A DNA stretch of 64,000 nucleotides from Siphonodentalium dalli (Eukaryota; Mollusca; Scaphopoda; Gadilida; Siphonodentaliidae): positions 251,660,484 through 251,724,483 of the forward strand of contig CP136064.1 of assembly GCA_032622095.1 (NCBI GenBank), written 5' to 3'. The position numbers and the translations under genes were made by a program. The notes beneath the pieces were generated by a model. It was not told the DNA's origin, made no database searches, and saw only the letters and a program-made list of their open reading frames with translations. Shown here one piece after another: positions 22,437 through 34,054 of this stretch (position 1 is its first letter; the number at the start of each line of letters is the position of its first letter).

Positions 22437-23112
22437 TGAGATTTGCTCAGGAATTTCACGAACTCTCACATCAATTTGCATTGGAGGTGCACCAGGGAAT
22501 TGCATCCGTGTTTTAGAGCCAATTCAATTTTCTTTCAACATGTTCTCACATAAATTTTTCGCATCTCTTGACGACCACTAATTAAATGTCAACGGTCCTC
22601 ATGTTCTGCCAGGAAACAGGGGGTGGTTGAGTTCAGGTTTTTTTTCAAGGAACGATCGCGTCATTTTAATCAAAAAGTAAGTAGGCTGTGTTTGCGCTCG
22701 TCTTTCACAATGAAAATTTCGCGTGACACGAACATTCCATATGCACAATGCAAACATGGAGAAATAATGCATGCAGTCGACTCATTGCTGGTTTCGTGTC
22801 AGAATTGTTTGCGAAGATTTCTTTCAATTTATAAATGTTATGGGGCAGACATGGACATTGCGACAAGGAGAGTGGGGGGTGTCTCACTCCCACATTTTCA
22901 ACAGTTGGAAACTCCATACCTAACATTACATTAGTTGAAAATTTCACACCAACAATAGGTTGAAATTGTTCTTATAGTTTGATTTTCCAAAATCTATCAG
23001 TGGGAAATTGGTTGTTTTTGACCAACATTGCATATTTTCCCACTTTTGGTCAAAATTGTTGGACTGAAATGGTCATCAATTGGAAAATTTCCAACCTTAA
23101 TGGAGGTGTTAC

Positions 23113-23275
23113 GAAGGTCCAACAGTTCCAAGGTCCGATACTCCGAATGTCCGATACTACGAAGGTCCGATACTCCGAAGGTCCGATACTCCAAAGGCCC
23201 AATAGTCCGAAGGTCCGATACTACGAAGGTCCGATATTACGAAGGTCCGATACTCCGAAGGTCCGATTCTCCGAA
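23113..23275. repeat. 15-bp minisatellite
   Basis: About ten units of CGAAGGTCCGATACT. The period is divisible by three, so forward frames show five-residue repeats such as RRSDT; these are not genes. Confidence 0.9.
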
Positions 23276-23589
23276 GTTCAGATTATTATAAGAACTGTCA
23301 GCACAAACGTCACAACTATATTTTGTATTTTGCCTTGAAGCGACTCCTAATCTTCGAACCTCATATTGCATGAACATGTATGGTTTTTATGTCACGTTGC
23401 GTTGATAAAATAACTATTTTTCATAACGCGATTTCTTCAGTATGCTAATTAGGAAATATTGGGCCGAATGTTTGTGTGTGTGGCCCCAATACGCTTCCAT
23501 ACATACATGAAAGAGATTTGCTTTCGAGCAACGTGAATTTTGTTCCTTATTCGTAATATATAAGAAAATAACCGGAATGAACCCAAATT

Positions 23590-24020
23590 CTTTCATAGCC
23601 AATTTGGCCCAGATTTAAGGCCGAAAAAGTTTTGGGTCGAGTTTGAAAAAGTGGGTCCAAGCTCAATATTGGGATTTGGAGGAAATGACGTTGGGAACGT
23701 CCTCAGTGATGTGGGATGAAAAATTGGGCCGCAATGTTTTTGGGTCGAAACTAAAAAATATGGGTCGAAAATAGAGAAAGTCAGGAAATTGACCGGGATA
23801 ACTCCAGAATCAGTCATAGCTACCTCGGCGAAACATTTTGAGCCGATACAAAGTTGGGTCGAGTTTGAAAAAGTGGGTCGAAAAGCGCTCGGGCCGAAAA
23901 ATATAATTTCGGGTCATTTCCCACAAGTCCCGATATTTTTCGGCCGTTCGGGTAACTTTTCAACCCACTTTTTCAACCTCGACCCAACTTTTTTTTCAGC
24001 CCCAAATGTTTGGCCGAGGT
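23590..24020. repeat. Degenerate tandem repeat with GGGTCGAGTTTGAAAAAGTG
   Basis: TTTGGGTCGAGTTTGAAAAA recurs around 23631, 23851 and, inverted, near 23960-23990, within similar GGCCGAAA contexts. An old tandem or inverted duplication, non-coding. Confidence 0.5.
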
Positions 24021-24369
24021 GGCGATGAACGAATTTGGGGTCACAGTTTTTTCCTCTTACGACATTTCTGCAATATAATTGCCTCAAAGTGTTCAGCATC
24101 ATTGTTATGGTATGTATGACACTTGGGTCAGGGCTTAGGGGGGTAGTTAGTGTGAATATAGGCATAATGATTCTCATAAATCCCGGTTAATACAAACCAA
24201 CACTCACAATTTCGTCTTTTGCATCAGATCACATTGTCAAGTACCAACGCCACTGGTTCAAGATGAAAATGGACAGTATGACACCCATGATTAAAGTAAA
24301 TACAAATGAATAAAGCTATTCATTTATATCATTAATGTTTACTCATTAGGCAACAGGGTGGATACACAC

Positions 24370-25540
24370 ATGCATGTAATGTCTGTATGTCAAATACATG
24401 TATTTTACATGGCCACACCAATAATTGACAGCATTAGTCACCTGCGCTCAAGAGGTCCATTGTTAACAGGCCAGACAAGTGAGTATAGTGATAAGCGAAG
24501 CAAAACTGTCTGCTATCAGACATTTAAGGCCAATCCAAAACATGTCTTCTCTTACGGATGCGGAAATTAGCCAAGTCTATGTGATATCTGGCATTTTATT
24601 AATGCACAAACAACAGATGCGACACGTCTGGAATATTCAGGCTTGATATTGAACAATTTCGACCATGATGCTTGTTTGGCGTGGGGTCGCGAAAGCTTCA
24701 AATCGCTAAGGGACTTAATTGAATGCATCGGCCGGAATAAACTGGGAAAAAAAGGTACAATACAATATGTTTTATTTGAATAGCTCATAGTTAGCCACAC
24801 CGCCTGGTAGCTTTTGGGATCACATATAGCCCCAAGTTGGTGGAAATCCTGATCCACCACTGCTATGAATATCAAGAGAGGATTGGTAATTATTTAAATA
24901 GAACGTCCACCATATGGGTTATCCCATGCACGAACAAATATATTAAGTGGCCTGGCGACTCGGGCTAAGATAGCGGTTTATCTATATTCCGACTTAATTG
25001 GAACTAGAACCAAGTGCAGTCAACACGTCGGCAATGATTGGGTTGTCAGTGGACACATATTTCATTGTCTGTATGATCCATGTAAAACGCCAAATACACG
25101 ATAATTACATAGATTAAATGCATGTGTGTATCCACCCTTAGACCTGATCAGACAGCATAAGAGGCAAAACATGGAAATCCCACCATGCTAGTATTGAATG
25201 CTATTTAAAGCCACATCCAGATTTTTGTTTGATTTTTTAGTTTAATTTATTGTTTGTTTTTTGTTTTGACACAATTTCACATCAAAGCCATATGAATGCT
25301 GATCAATCTGTTAAACGCCATGTTGTCAGATGGTATAAGGTCGTGTGGGTCCATTACTATTTAGCATAAATGTTTTGCCTCAATTTGTATTTTATATGTT
25401 CGATACAGTTGTATTTAAAGTGATTACAGACAAGCATTGGAAATATGGTAAAATGTTCATATAACTTGTTTGCAAGTCATGAATCAATTGATAAACAAAA
25501 ACAAACAGGATAACAATGGGTGCTGCAGGTTTATACGATT
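24370..25540. other. Stretch with no supported gene
   Basis: Short open frames are present near 24437-24570 and on the minus strand at 24567-24875. Their splice phases could not be reconciled, so no exon is claimed. Confidence 0.35.
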
Positions 25541-25617
25541 ATTATCTGTTCTCAGACTTTATAACTGAAACAAATACCAAGCCTAAATGGTGTGAGACTA
25601 CAGACTTTTAGGAAAAA

Positions 25618-25855
25618 CGTGGGTGGGTACCCTGCATGAAATTGGAAAAAAAATCCTTCAAATAAGGGGTGATTTGGTAGGATTTGGAGGTAAAAAGGGG
25701 GTGGGTACCCCGCATGAAAATGGAGAAAAAAATTTGTCCTTGGCTTGGCCATTTATAAATGAACAATCGGAACCCAAAAAGGCCATTAATATATGGTCAA
25801 TCGCAACCATGCACGCGTGGCACGCGTGGTCGATTGTCCATATAGAAAGAACCAT
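25618..25855. repeat. Direct repeat plus 25-bp-arm hairpin
   Basis: GTGGGTACCC.GCATGAAA.TGGA occurs twice (25622, 25700). Just after it, ATATGGTCAATCG..ACCATGCACGCG and CGCGTGGTCGATTGTCCATAT form a hairpin (about 25788-25845). Confidence 0.6.
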
Positions 25856-26338
25856 TAACGCTAATCATTTAATTTAATTTGTATTTACTAAATAACAGAG
25901 ATATTTGAAGAAGTGTTCTGACGAAATAACGGAGATATTTGAAGAAGTGTTTTTGACGAAATAACCCACCAATAGAAGAATTTGACTTATATTTCACCAG
26001 AGTTGATCTATTGTGGTGCTGCAATTTCTCATACAAATCGCCGTTATTTATTAAAGGTACATTATTTATAGAGTTATTTCCCTTCAGATTAAATATGAAG
26101 CTGACATGCAGGATTATCTATATATGTCGTGATTTAGTGGTCAATCCCAAGCTCACGTACCACGTGTTGCAAGATTGACCATTAATTAATGAAAATTTAG
26201 GTACGGATTGTCCATTTATTAATGGTTAAACTTATGCGCATTAGGTGCATATTATCTCCTTCCAAATTACGTAGACATACTATGGAAACTCGAACGAGCC
26301 ATATTCGTTTAATTTCTGTCACCCGTCTCCATTGATAA

Positions 26339-26533
26339 ACATACCATATCGCTTCCTATTTAATTGGACATTTCGAATGCGATCGAAGTCCGTATTCATT
26401 ACCGGAGAATGTGGTCCGGTTAGAGAGGCTTTTACGGCCATCAATCAAAGCCATTTGTATTCAGGACAGAACAGAGAACGCTAAATTTCTCATCAAAGTC
26501 GCTGTGAAAAGAATGGCCGAAATTGGATTCTAG
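26339..26533 (+). CDS. Candidate terminal exon, product unknown
   Basis: A frame open from 26339 to the TAG at 26531-26533 reads like protein, with LPENVVRLERLLRPSIKAI and then ENAKFLIKVAVKRMAEIGF at the C-terminus. It lacks an ATG before the final residues, so it would have to be a 3' exon. A canonical AATAAA lies at 26552-26557, 18 bases past the stop. No convincing splice acceptor could be chosen. The family is unknown, and chance is possible for 64 codons. Confidence 0.35.
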   Translation, partial: TYHIASYLIGHFECDRSPYSLPENVVRLERLLRPSIKAICIQDRTENAKFLIKVAVKRMAEIGF

Positions 26534-26551
26534 AAGGTGTATGGAATGCAC

Positions 26552-26557
26552 AATAAA
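26552..26557 (+). promoter_or_regulatory. Possible polyadenylation signal
   Basis: AATAAA just after the stop codon of the candidate terminal exon. Confidence 0.3.
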
Positions 26558-27027
26558 TTATGACCGATAATGCATAATCACATATTATCCATCTGCGGCA
26601 TTTCCCATGGGAGTCGGAATCAACCATATATCAGTGCGTGGCTAGTCGCTGAACATCCACAGCTATGTAGGACCATTATGTGGTCTGTCTGATATTAATG
26701 TCACTTATACACCAATTGGGGTTTACTGCAATGACTGTTTAAATATGCTGCAATCATGATATCGATAGTGTACCTATTATAAATTATATACGTATATTTA
26801 ACCAACTCACCCACGATCCCACAATCATGACAATTAATGAATCCCAGATATGTTATATTTCCCCAAGACCTGACTCAACAAATTGCCTTCCTGCTGAACC
26901 AAGCACAATATTTTAGTTACTGTTATGAGCAATTTGTATACCCACCAAATTCACCCTTGATACTATTCTCTCATGCGATATGGTATGTGAGCTCACATGA
27001 TGATGAACGCTCACATACGCCATTATT

Positions 27028-27192
27028 AAATAAGGATTAACTGTCATGTGGACTGTTTTTATGGAGATGTAACCGTGAGGTAAGTGGACATAACTTGTGT
27101 AAAACCCGAAGGGTTTTACATACAAGTTATGACCACTTACCTCACGGTTACATCTCCATAAAAATACTCCACATGACAGTTAATCCTTATAT
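27028..27192. mobile_element. Near-perfect ~80-bp-arm hairpin (MITE)
   Basis: The arms read from ATAAGGATTAACTGTCATGT on the left to its inverse ACATGACAGTTAATCCTTAT on the right, closing on CCC-GAA-GGG at 27105-27113. Only a few mismatches and one 2-base indel interrupt the stem. It has the size and form of a young palindromic MITE; a transcript would fold into a long double-stranded hairpin. Confidence 0.85.
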
Positions 27193-27871
27193 TTATATAC
27201 ATTTAGCAAAAAAGCCACTTTTGTAAATGTATTTAAATCGAAAAGTGTATCGTGACAAAAACAGCCCAAAATACCCAAAATAGCACCCTTGGCAATAGTT
27301 AATAGGAACAATTTATCTTCATATTGAAACCCGATGATGTATTAAGTCAATCCTGCGCGAGTCCAAATGCGCCCAAAACATTACGCGTTCGTCTTTCCAA
27401 ACCCAATGACGTGTCGATGGTGTTATGAGCTTGGTGTTATGGGGCGTTCCGCCTTCACCGAGAAATAACTGCAACTAGCCATGTGGGCGCCGACCAATCA
27501 GAATGTTGGATTTAGTGATGACAACACTTAGTATGTAAATATACCAACATATAGCTATACCACCGGAGATGGCAGAAAGACAGCATGTATTTATTGTTGA
27601 TAATATGTTTGCTACATATACGTGTATGTATATTGTAACTAAAGTTATCCAATCCTATCCTAATCTTAATTTTGTTTTAATACGGCGTCCGATATATAAT
27701 GGTTTCATGTTTATGTTGTATTTTCAGGATTGCTTGGTTAATTTTGGGACTGCCCTAGCATTTGGAGAGACAACATGCCTTTCATTATCTTTTGCCGTCC
27801 AAAATACGAGCATTATACATCGCCACAAAATCTCGGCGTGTGAATGTTAAATGGATACAATGCACTCTGAA

Positions 27872-28195
27872 GGGACCCATTCAAGAGTCTGCTGGAACGC
27901 GTCAGCAATGATGCGCAAGCAGTGGAAGTGTTTTCAGATAAGCTTGATCAACTAATGAAAGAAGAGAGCATGCCGGAAGAAGAGGCTGAGGAAAAAACAT
28001 CGACGCAGAGTTTGATCTCTTTCTCAAGACTTACAGACGTTTGATAGAATACCAGCATCGGTTGAAAACATCCCCATACATAACACTATCATGAAGAAAA
28101 TGGGTCAGCTGACCAATCTCGGATATAACTATAAATGAAACGATGAGAAACTCCAAGAAATAAATCTAATGGTTGAAGATTCAGACAATGATTAA
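27872..28195 (+). pseudogene. Coding remnant with 3' polyA signal, unknown
   Basis: The first frame reads DPFKSLLERVSNDAQAVEVF, then an acidic stretch (EESMPEEEAEEK), to a stop at about 28044. A second frame, shifted by one base, continues with IPASVENIPIHNTIMKKMGQ, an internal TGA, and ends NLMVEDSDND with TAA at 28193-28195. AATAAA follows at 28201-28206. The layout suggests the end of a former gene or retrocopy. The acidic, helical composition resembles an adaptor or coiled-coil tail, but I cannot name it. Confidence 0.4.
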
Positions 28196-28298
28196 ATTTC
28201 AATAAAATTCATCAAAATGTTATTCTTGTCTTCGTTATATATTTTTATTTGGGTGGGAGACAAGATGTATGAGACAGCGAGAGGGGAGGAAGAGAGAA

Positions 28299-28300
<2 letters not shown>

Positions 28301-28346
<46 letters not shown>

Positions 28347-28347
28347 T
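28301..28347. repeat. (TA)n(GA)n microsatellite
   Basis: TA run followed by GA run. Confidence 0.95.
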
Positions 28348-28507
28348 GATAAAAGGTACATTAAGAGCCCGAAAAATTGAAAAAAATGGTAATTTTTTAT
28401 TAATTCGTGAAAAATATGAAGAATTAAAAATTTAAATTGTTTTTTTTTTCGCTTAATTCTTGAAATATTTAAGTTTTTAATTTTGGAAATTTTAAAGTTT
28501 AAAATTT

Positions 28508-28805
28508 TGTTATGTGTCCTTTTAACATTCACACACTGCGAGTAGTGTGTGTCCCTTTAACAGTGAGTATCGCATGTTCCTTTAACATTCACATACCGAG
28601 ATTGCCTCGTGTCCCTTTAACATTTACACACCGAGATTGCCTCGTGTCCCTGTAACATTCCCCACCGTGAGTGCATTGTCTCCATTTAAAATTCACACGC
28701 TGTGAGTGCATTGTGTCCATTTAACATTCACACTGTGAGTACCTCGTGTTCCTTTAACATTCTCACACCGAGAGTGCCGTCCCTTCAACATTCATATTAT
28801 GCGAG
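28508..28805. repeat. ~36-bp minisatellite, about eight units
   Basis: Units carry CCTTTAACATTCACACACCG and GAGTGCCTCGTGT. Moderate divergence between units. Confidence 0.85.
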
Positions 28806-28956
28806 CATATTCATATATTAAAGCCGATTAGGTCAAGTCAGCAGATTTTAGTGTAGACCTTTATTTGTATGGGAAAATGATAGGTGAGTGTATAAAGCCA
28901 CAGGAATGAACCCCAAAAGAGTCTCAGACATATCGACAAATGTACTGGAAGAAGTT

Positions 28957-29190
28957 ACCTCCGCTCCTCTCTTGGTGGCATGTTCAAGGGTGTCACTGTG
29001 CTATGCACACCGTCGGATCGAGAGTCGACGCTAATAGCTGTCCCATGTGCAACAATTTTTACATGTAAAGTAACCCTGCCATGGCGATATAGCCATGCGG
29101 GGAGATGGCAAAAGTACCTGATCAAATTCGAGTCATCCGAATCACGGGGCCACAGTGGAAATAAATCAATTCTATGAGCATTTACTTTGC
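28957..29190 (-). CDS. Candidate exon, product unknown
   Basis: A minus-strand frame is open for 89 codons and looks protein-like for most of its length: YFCHLPAWLYRHGRVTLHV, KIVAHGTAISVDSRSDGVHS, TVTPLNMPPREER. It ends at a GTAACT donor just after GAGGAGCGGAG (boundary near 28957). An acceptor AG (aaatgctcatag) is near 29176. No family recognised. MITE-A copy 4 lies about 100 bases upstream of it on the minus strand, and another minus-strand candidate is at 30265. Confidence 0.42.
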
Positions 29191-29296
29191 TATCCCGGGC
29201 CTTGGGGCGAATAAACTCAATCACTCATCTTTCGTAAATAGCATTTTAAACATGTTAACCCTTTCTACACTAAACACTCATTGACGAGTGGTTCAC

Positions 29297-29824
29297 TTAA
29301 AGATACGGGCGGCGTTGGCGGTGGGTATGCTGTTAATATATTCACCCCCGTCAAAAACCGCCATAAACAGGAATAATAGTAAAATATAGACATACTTTGT
29401 TCTTACACCAATCAGAAATATGCCATAAACAGTATGTTATTGTCAATTGTATTTCCTTTGTTATGTAAACAAAAGCAGAAAACGTTACGTTACCTGGCTT
29501 TTGTTTAGATCCGGATATGGTAAACATAAAGAGCGTTGTTTGTTACTGTTTTCCTGATATGGAAATAATAAAGAGCGGTTATATCATTTGTGTGTGATTA
29601 ACCAATAGAATTGCGCTGTGTTATGTAAACAGAAGCACAAATTATGTAACACGAGCAGGTTCTTGTTTACGTACACCATCGTACGTCTTGGCGACAATAT
29701 ACTATTTACGCGCTGATTATGTTTGGCATATGAACAAAACTATATATATTTTAATATTCCTTCTGTTGATGGCGATTTGAACAAATATGAATATTTCTGC
29801 AACGAACACCGCCCGTGCCTTTAA
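29297..29824 (-). mobile_element. MITE-A copy 4
   Basis: 528 bp, TTAA at both ends, inverted orientation. Very close to the copies at 35734 and 48666. Confidence 0.88.
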
Positions 29825-30264
29825 GAAATGTTTAGATAAAAATTTCAACAAACGACCATATGTAGCTTGAACTTATTATCTGAACATTCCAACCAATTTA
29901 TAAAAATCCTTCTGCTCTTTTATATTTTCGTCTACTATAATGTATCCCCATCCAAATGAATAATAGACCATTCCAATGTATTCTTTTATAATTGAGTGGG
30001 AAAATCAATTTAGTATAGAGAGGAGTAATGCCTGCAATTTACAAGCCACAATATACTGGCGGCATAATCTCTATCGAGGCGTCAAACCACGTGACTTTAC
30101 GTTTCTGTCTGCGAGAGGAAACTAGAGAACATATTGGCACACTGCGGAAATGAATTTTTTTTCACTCTTGGTGGTATATTTCTTCAGCTATACTCTGTGA
30201 ACCGATATACTCGTTATAACACATCCACAATTATATTCAACCCATTGGGCCGATGGCATATTCA

Positions 30265-30367
30265 TTATTCAGAAGCTATGATCGGTGCAATTTTAATGTA
30301 ATTACCGAATGAATCCACATCATTATCGCCACCTCGGTCCAATATACGCCAAGAGATTGTCACTTTT
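30265..30367 (-). CDS. Candidate terminal or internal exon, product unknown
   Basis: Minus strand: an acceptor with a T-rich lead (aatgttttcag) is followed by a frame reading KVTISWRILDRGGDNDVDSF, then GNYIKIAPIIASE and a stop at 30265. A donor-like GGTAATTA lies inside at the DSFG position, so the exon might instead end earlier. The splice phase does not join simply to the candidate at 28957-29190, so a common gene is only possible, not shown. Confidence 0.3.
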
Positions 30368-30896
30368 CTGAAAACATTATTATGATCACGGCGTTGGTTT
30401 GGAATAATTGACATGGTATGCCAATACCGCGGCGACAAGGCTTCACTGCTGAGGGGCTTACAATCGATAGAGCATCCCAATCTCCACTACAGACTGCACG
30501 TCTATTTGTTTCTATTGTATTTTGATTAAATTATATGGGGAATCGTTGACAGTGGTAATAATGTACCATTCTACATGGTGACAGCACCTCTTTCGATGCC
30601 AAAAACTAGTGCTTGATGTCTTGGAATGATGTAGTGTTATATCACGGAACGTATATATCAACTTATATTCCAAGTCCTTCGACGTAAACCAGCGAGTGAA
30701 ATCGGAACGGATAATACTAGTTTACATCGAAGCGCTCTTCATATACCTTTCTATATCGGACTTTTAGATCATCTAAAATCACCAACCATGGTAATACAAT
30801 GTCAAAATTATGAAAGTAACCCGGTTTATTCTATAGCAAACATTATACAGGTATTAATGTCTTGTCAACTGAAAGCACAGCCTGTTCACCAGAAAA

Positions 30897-31225
30897 CCCG
30901 CACATTATCTGCTTATAATATAACTTGTTTTAGGGAGACAATCTGCTTAGAATCGTCTCATTTTGTGTCGATAATATGCTGGAAAGGAGAGCGTTTTACT
31001 CACAGTATCGAATCACAATGAGTTGACGTAAGCAGAATAAGTGCGGGGAACGACACAAGCTAACTCAACGACTTTTCATGTGTACGCTCTTTAACGTGTC
31101 TTTTCATCGTGACCCGCGCCATAAAACGAAAATGATCCATTATCTGCTTATTTTACAATCAAATAATCACATTATGTACCTATATCACATTATAAGTCGA
31201 TTATGTGCGTATTTGTGCGAGGATA
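30897..31225 (+). mobile_element. MITE-C copy 1
   Basis: Begins CCCGCACATTATCTGCTTAT and ends around GATTATGTGCGTATTTGTGC. It is colinear in inverted orientation with 59908-60251 over its full length. Shared blocks include CGATTCTAAG-type inverse, GAGAGCGTTTTA, ACGCTCTTTAA, CCGCGCCA and CATTATCTGCTTAT. It has many short internal palindromes and no ORF. Target duplication not determined. Confidence 0.75.
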
Positions 31226-31589
31226 CATTTTATCACAATGTTTACATGATTTCAAAAGAACACGAACTCATTTGACCTCGCGACTTCTAAAATAGTAAAC
31301 ACGCGGCATATTCGGTGAGTAATTCAACCCAAATGATAGAGTATAATACAGCATTATGACCGCAATTTGTATGATAAAGTCAATTAAAATAGAATTAAAA
31401 TCCCGCAACTGTATCTGGGCGTTAAGTCCCTATTGAAGAGTGATGAACATTAATATTATGCCACACCCATTTACGCAATGGATATTAAGTTTATGCCACA
31501 CCAATCGAAGTGAGGCACTTGATTTATTGGAATCCATGCCATTGAATACATATTATTGCATGATGTAGTGGAATACAAGCCGGAGCTAT

Positions 31590-31795
31590 GCTTGTTGACG
31601 TTGTTGACGCCAAGAAAGATGACGTACATTATATCAACGATCCGCTTCGGGTGATACCCCGACCATTACTGGTAATTCATCAGACTTAACTCCCAATAAA
31701 GGCAGATATAGTATCAATGAAAGTGACATTCGTGAGTTGAACTTATCTGACACGCCGGTGTATAATAAATACAGAACACAATTTGCATTATAATC
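31590..31795 (+). pseudogene. Coding-like remnant, unknown
   Basis: Frame one reads LVDVVDAKKDDVHYINDPLR. A frame shifted by one base continues SGDTPTITGNSSDLTPNKGR and SINESDIRELNLSDTPVYNK, to a TAA near 31792. The hydrophilic, well-mixed composition suggests a broken coding piece, perhaps of the LINE whose RT tail begins at 32037. Not identified. Confidence 0.3.
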
Positions 31796-32036
31796 TCGAA
31801 TATTTTATCGAACTCGTTGCGGACGGCGCATAGTTACATTTCACTCGAGATACGCGCTCTCGCGAAATATATCCATGCGCCATCGGCAACTCATTCGATA
31901 AAAGATTCTGGTTGTGATCTGTATTTATTCCTACCGATTTCAATAGCTGGTCTACGCCTACGTACTCGGCATAATGAACAGAACCTTCACAAACTTAGAT
32001 ATCCCGACATCCAGAGCCCTATATATAAATATCAGC

Positions 32037-32400
32037 ATGGTCCGGCCTATTGTCGAATACTGCAACACAATATGGAACCCATATCTGACGTATACCAACG
32101 TATAACTCTTGAAAGAATTCAACGAATGGTATACAAAGAACGACTAATAAGACTGAACCTGATGTCCTTGAAATTCAGGAGATTCAGGGTGTGACGTCAT
32201 AGAGGTATATAAGATTCTAAATGGACGCCATAACGTTGAGCCAGGCATGTGTTTCCAGAAGAAAAGTTTATCTAATATGACTAGAGGTCACGACCAAAAA
32301 CTCGAGATGATATCTTCACAAACCGACTGGAACTCCCTCCCACAATTTATCATTTTAGCTGGACCAGTTCAAATCTTACATAGAGACTCATAATTTTACG
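32037..32400 (+). pseudogene. LINE reverse-transcriptase C-terminal remnant (CR1/Jockey type)
   Basis: In shifting frames this reads MVRPIVEYCNTIWNPYLT, then ITLERIQRMVYK, RLIRLNLMSLKFRR, VYKILNGRHNVEP and NMTRGHDQKLEM, ending WNSLP. That is the standard order downstream of the RT catalytic domain in CR1/Jockey LINEs (xxRPxLEYxxxxWxPY, ..RL..L.L.SL..RR, TRGH..KL, WNSLP). At least three frameshifts or stops. Heavily truncated at the 5' end. Confidence 0.75.
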
Positions 32401-32499
32401 ACTGAAAATATACGTTTGATGATAACACTTGCTATAGATATCCACGATGTACTGGAAGGATATATTATTAGCTCTAAATGTAGAACACATTCACTGCAT

Positions 32500-32930
32500 G
32501 TTTCCGGGACTAGAAGTCACAAGACATGTTCCGTGATCTTGATGATGATAATGGTGAATAACACACACCCTGCATAGATCATGCCATGAATCTCTACTCG
32601 GGCTAAGTTCATCACCTGGACAAAATTTGATGTTCTGACCTGTTCTTAAGGGGAACTTTATGACTTTGAACAAACAATGTGGGGAACATATTTCTTTGTT
32701 AATAGCTGTTCTCTAATACCATAGTGCACACTCGGGGTGGTACCTTTTCGAGATTACATAATTGAATCGACCTTTTTTCCGATTTTGCAATATACATTAA
32801 ATTGATTGCGACGATTGTAAGCGACGCGCTGGGACCTACTGTTAAATAAATTATTAAAGAACAAGTATTAACTGAGAACATCAAAACGTTCCCAGGTTCT
32901 GAACTGGTGGAATATGATATCTACGTGCGT
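32500..32930 (-). repeat. Dispersed repeat D, uninterrupted copy with empty MITE site
   Basis: Aligns by eye with 18838-19725 minus its insert. At 32812-32823 the sequence CGATTGTAAGCG shows the pre-insertion state of the palindromic MITE's target. The right end (GAACTGGTGGAATATGATAT, about 32897-32916) also resembles 2655-2675, next to the hAT insertion. Confidence 0.6.
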
Positions 32931-32934
32931 AGCC

Positions 32935-33845
32935 AGATCTACACCCTGCACCGCTGCCTAGAAACTAATGATTTAAATCGTATTCACAAACATGTTATCT
33001 TCCGGAGAACCACGCTTTAGCTGCATCACATGTTGCTAACCATTAGCCAAATTCTTGGCACTTAGATCATTGATGTACAATAATGAGCCGCACATTTGAA
33101 TGCAATAATACACATTTTTCTGAGATGTGACCACCTTTTTAAGATTAGTTTGTAATGGAAAATGGTGTGAATGAACTATAAAGCAATGGCATAGTTGTTG
33201 CTGATGTTACAAGCCCAACGCATGGAGAGGGGGTCTGCAAACAATGTAAGACACAATGAGAGTGTGCACGGGTTGGTGAATCTATGTTGAAAACATGGAT
33301 TATTTTGCAATCTACATCTTTATAAAAGATTAATCAGGACACAGATAATTGGATCATATCAGTTAGATTTGTACGGTGATTTCTGTTGCATCATTCCTAT
33401 ATATGATTGCGTCTATATTAATGACTAAGAACAATACATAAATAACAAGGATGAACACTCATATGTATAGCCACATAAAGGTCTTATTCTTTCGCATTCT
33501 TTCTTTCTGCTGGTCTATATTCAAGTCAATATACGCATGCACTGACATACCTACATTCAGTCATATAGGGCTACATGCATTACACATAATACTTTTGAAA
33601 TAAATTGCAGAATGTGACTTCTGCAGGTAAACAATATCATATTACTAGATGAGAGTACCCGGCGTTGAATTGAATTGTTTAATGCATAAAGCCACCATTT
33701 AAGGTGGAACATACACGAACATATATACACTATATACATAAGATATTTCAACAAGCATTTTGGCATCATACTACATATGGATTATATAAGTAATAAATTC
33801 ATTTTTAAAATCACGAGTCTATCTGTCGATCGACTCACACCAATA
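32935..33845. other. Non-coding stretch
   Basis: AT-rich sequence without a supported exon or bounded repeat. Confidence 0.4.
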
Positions 33846-34015
33846 GTGCATATATATATACATACATATACATACATATACATATACATATATATATATA
33901 GCTATATATACATATACACATATATATATACATAGACATATACATACATATATACATATATGAGTAATTACATATAGATGTAACTACATATATGAGTAAT
34001 TACATATAGATGTAA
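33846..34015. repeat. (TA)n / (CATA)n microsatellite with ATGAGTAATTACATATAG repeat
   Basis: Alternating TATA and CATA runs end in two copies of a ~30-bp unit. On the minus strand it follows the stop codon of the LINE fragment at 34055 and may be that element's 3' tail. Confidence 0.85.
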
Positions 34016-34054
34016 ATGCTGTCAATGCCAGATCATCAGTATAGTTGTAAGTTA

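Noticed and set aside
24228-24570. Possible two-exon coding piece (HIVKYQRHWFKMKMDS and a later Cys-containing frame)
   Set aside because: Splice phases conflict and the implied 60-base intron is too short to trust.
27727-27850. Exon after tttcag (VNFGTALAFGETT) as another DRAM-like exon
   Set aside because: Similarity is limited to a few small residues, and the DRAM-like gene already has its matching helix exon at 3286.
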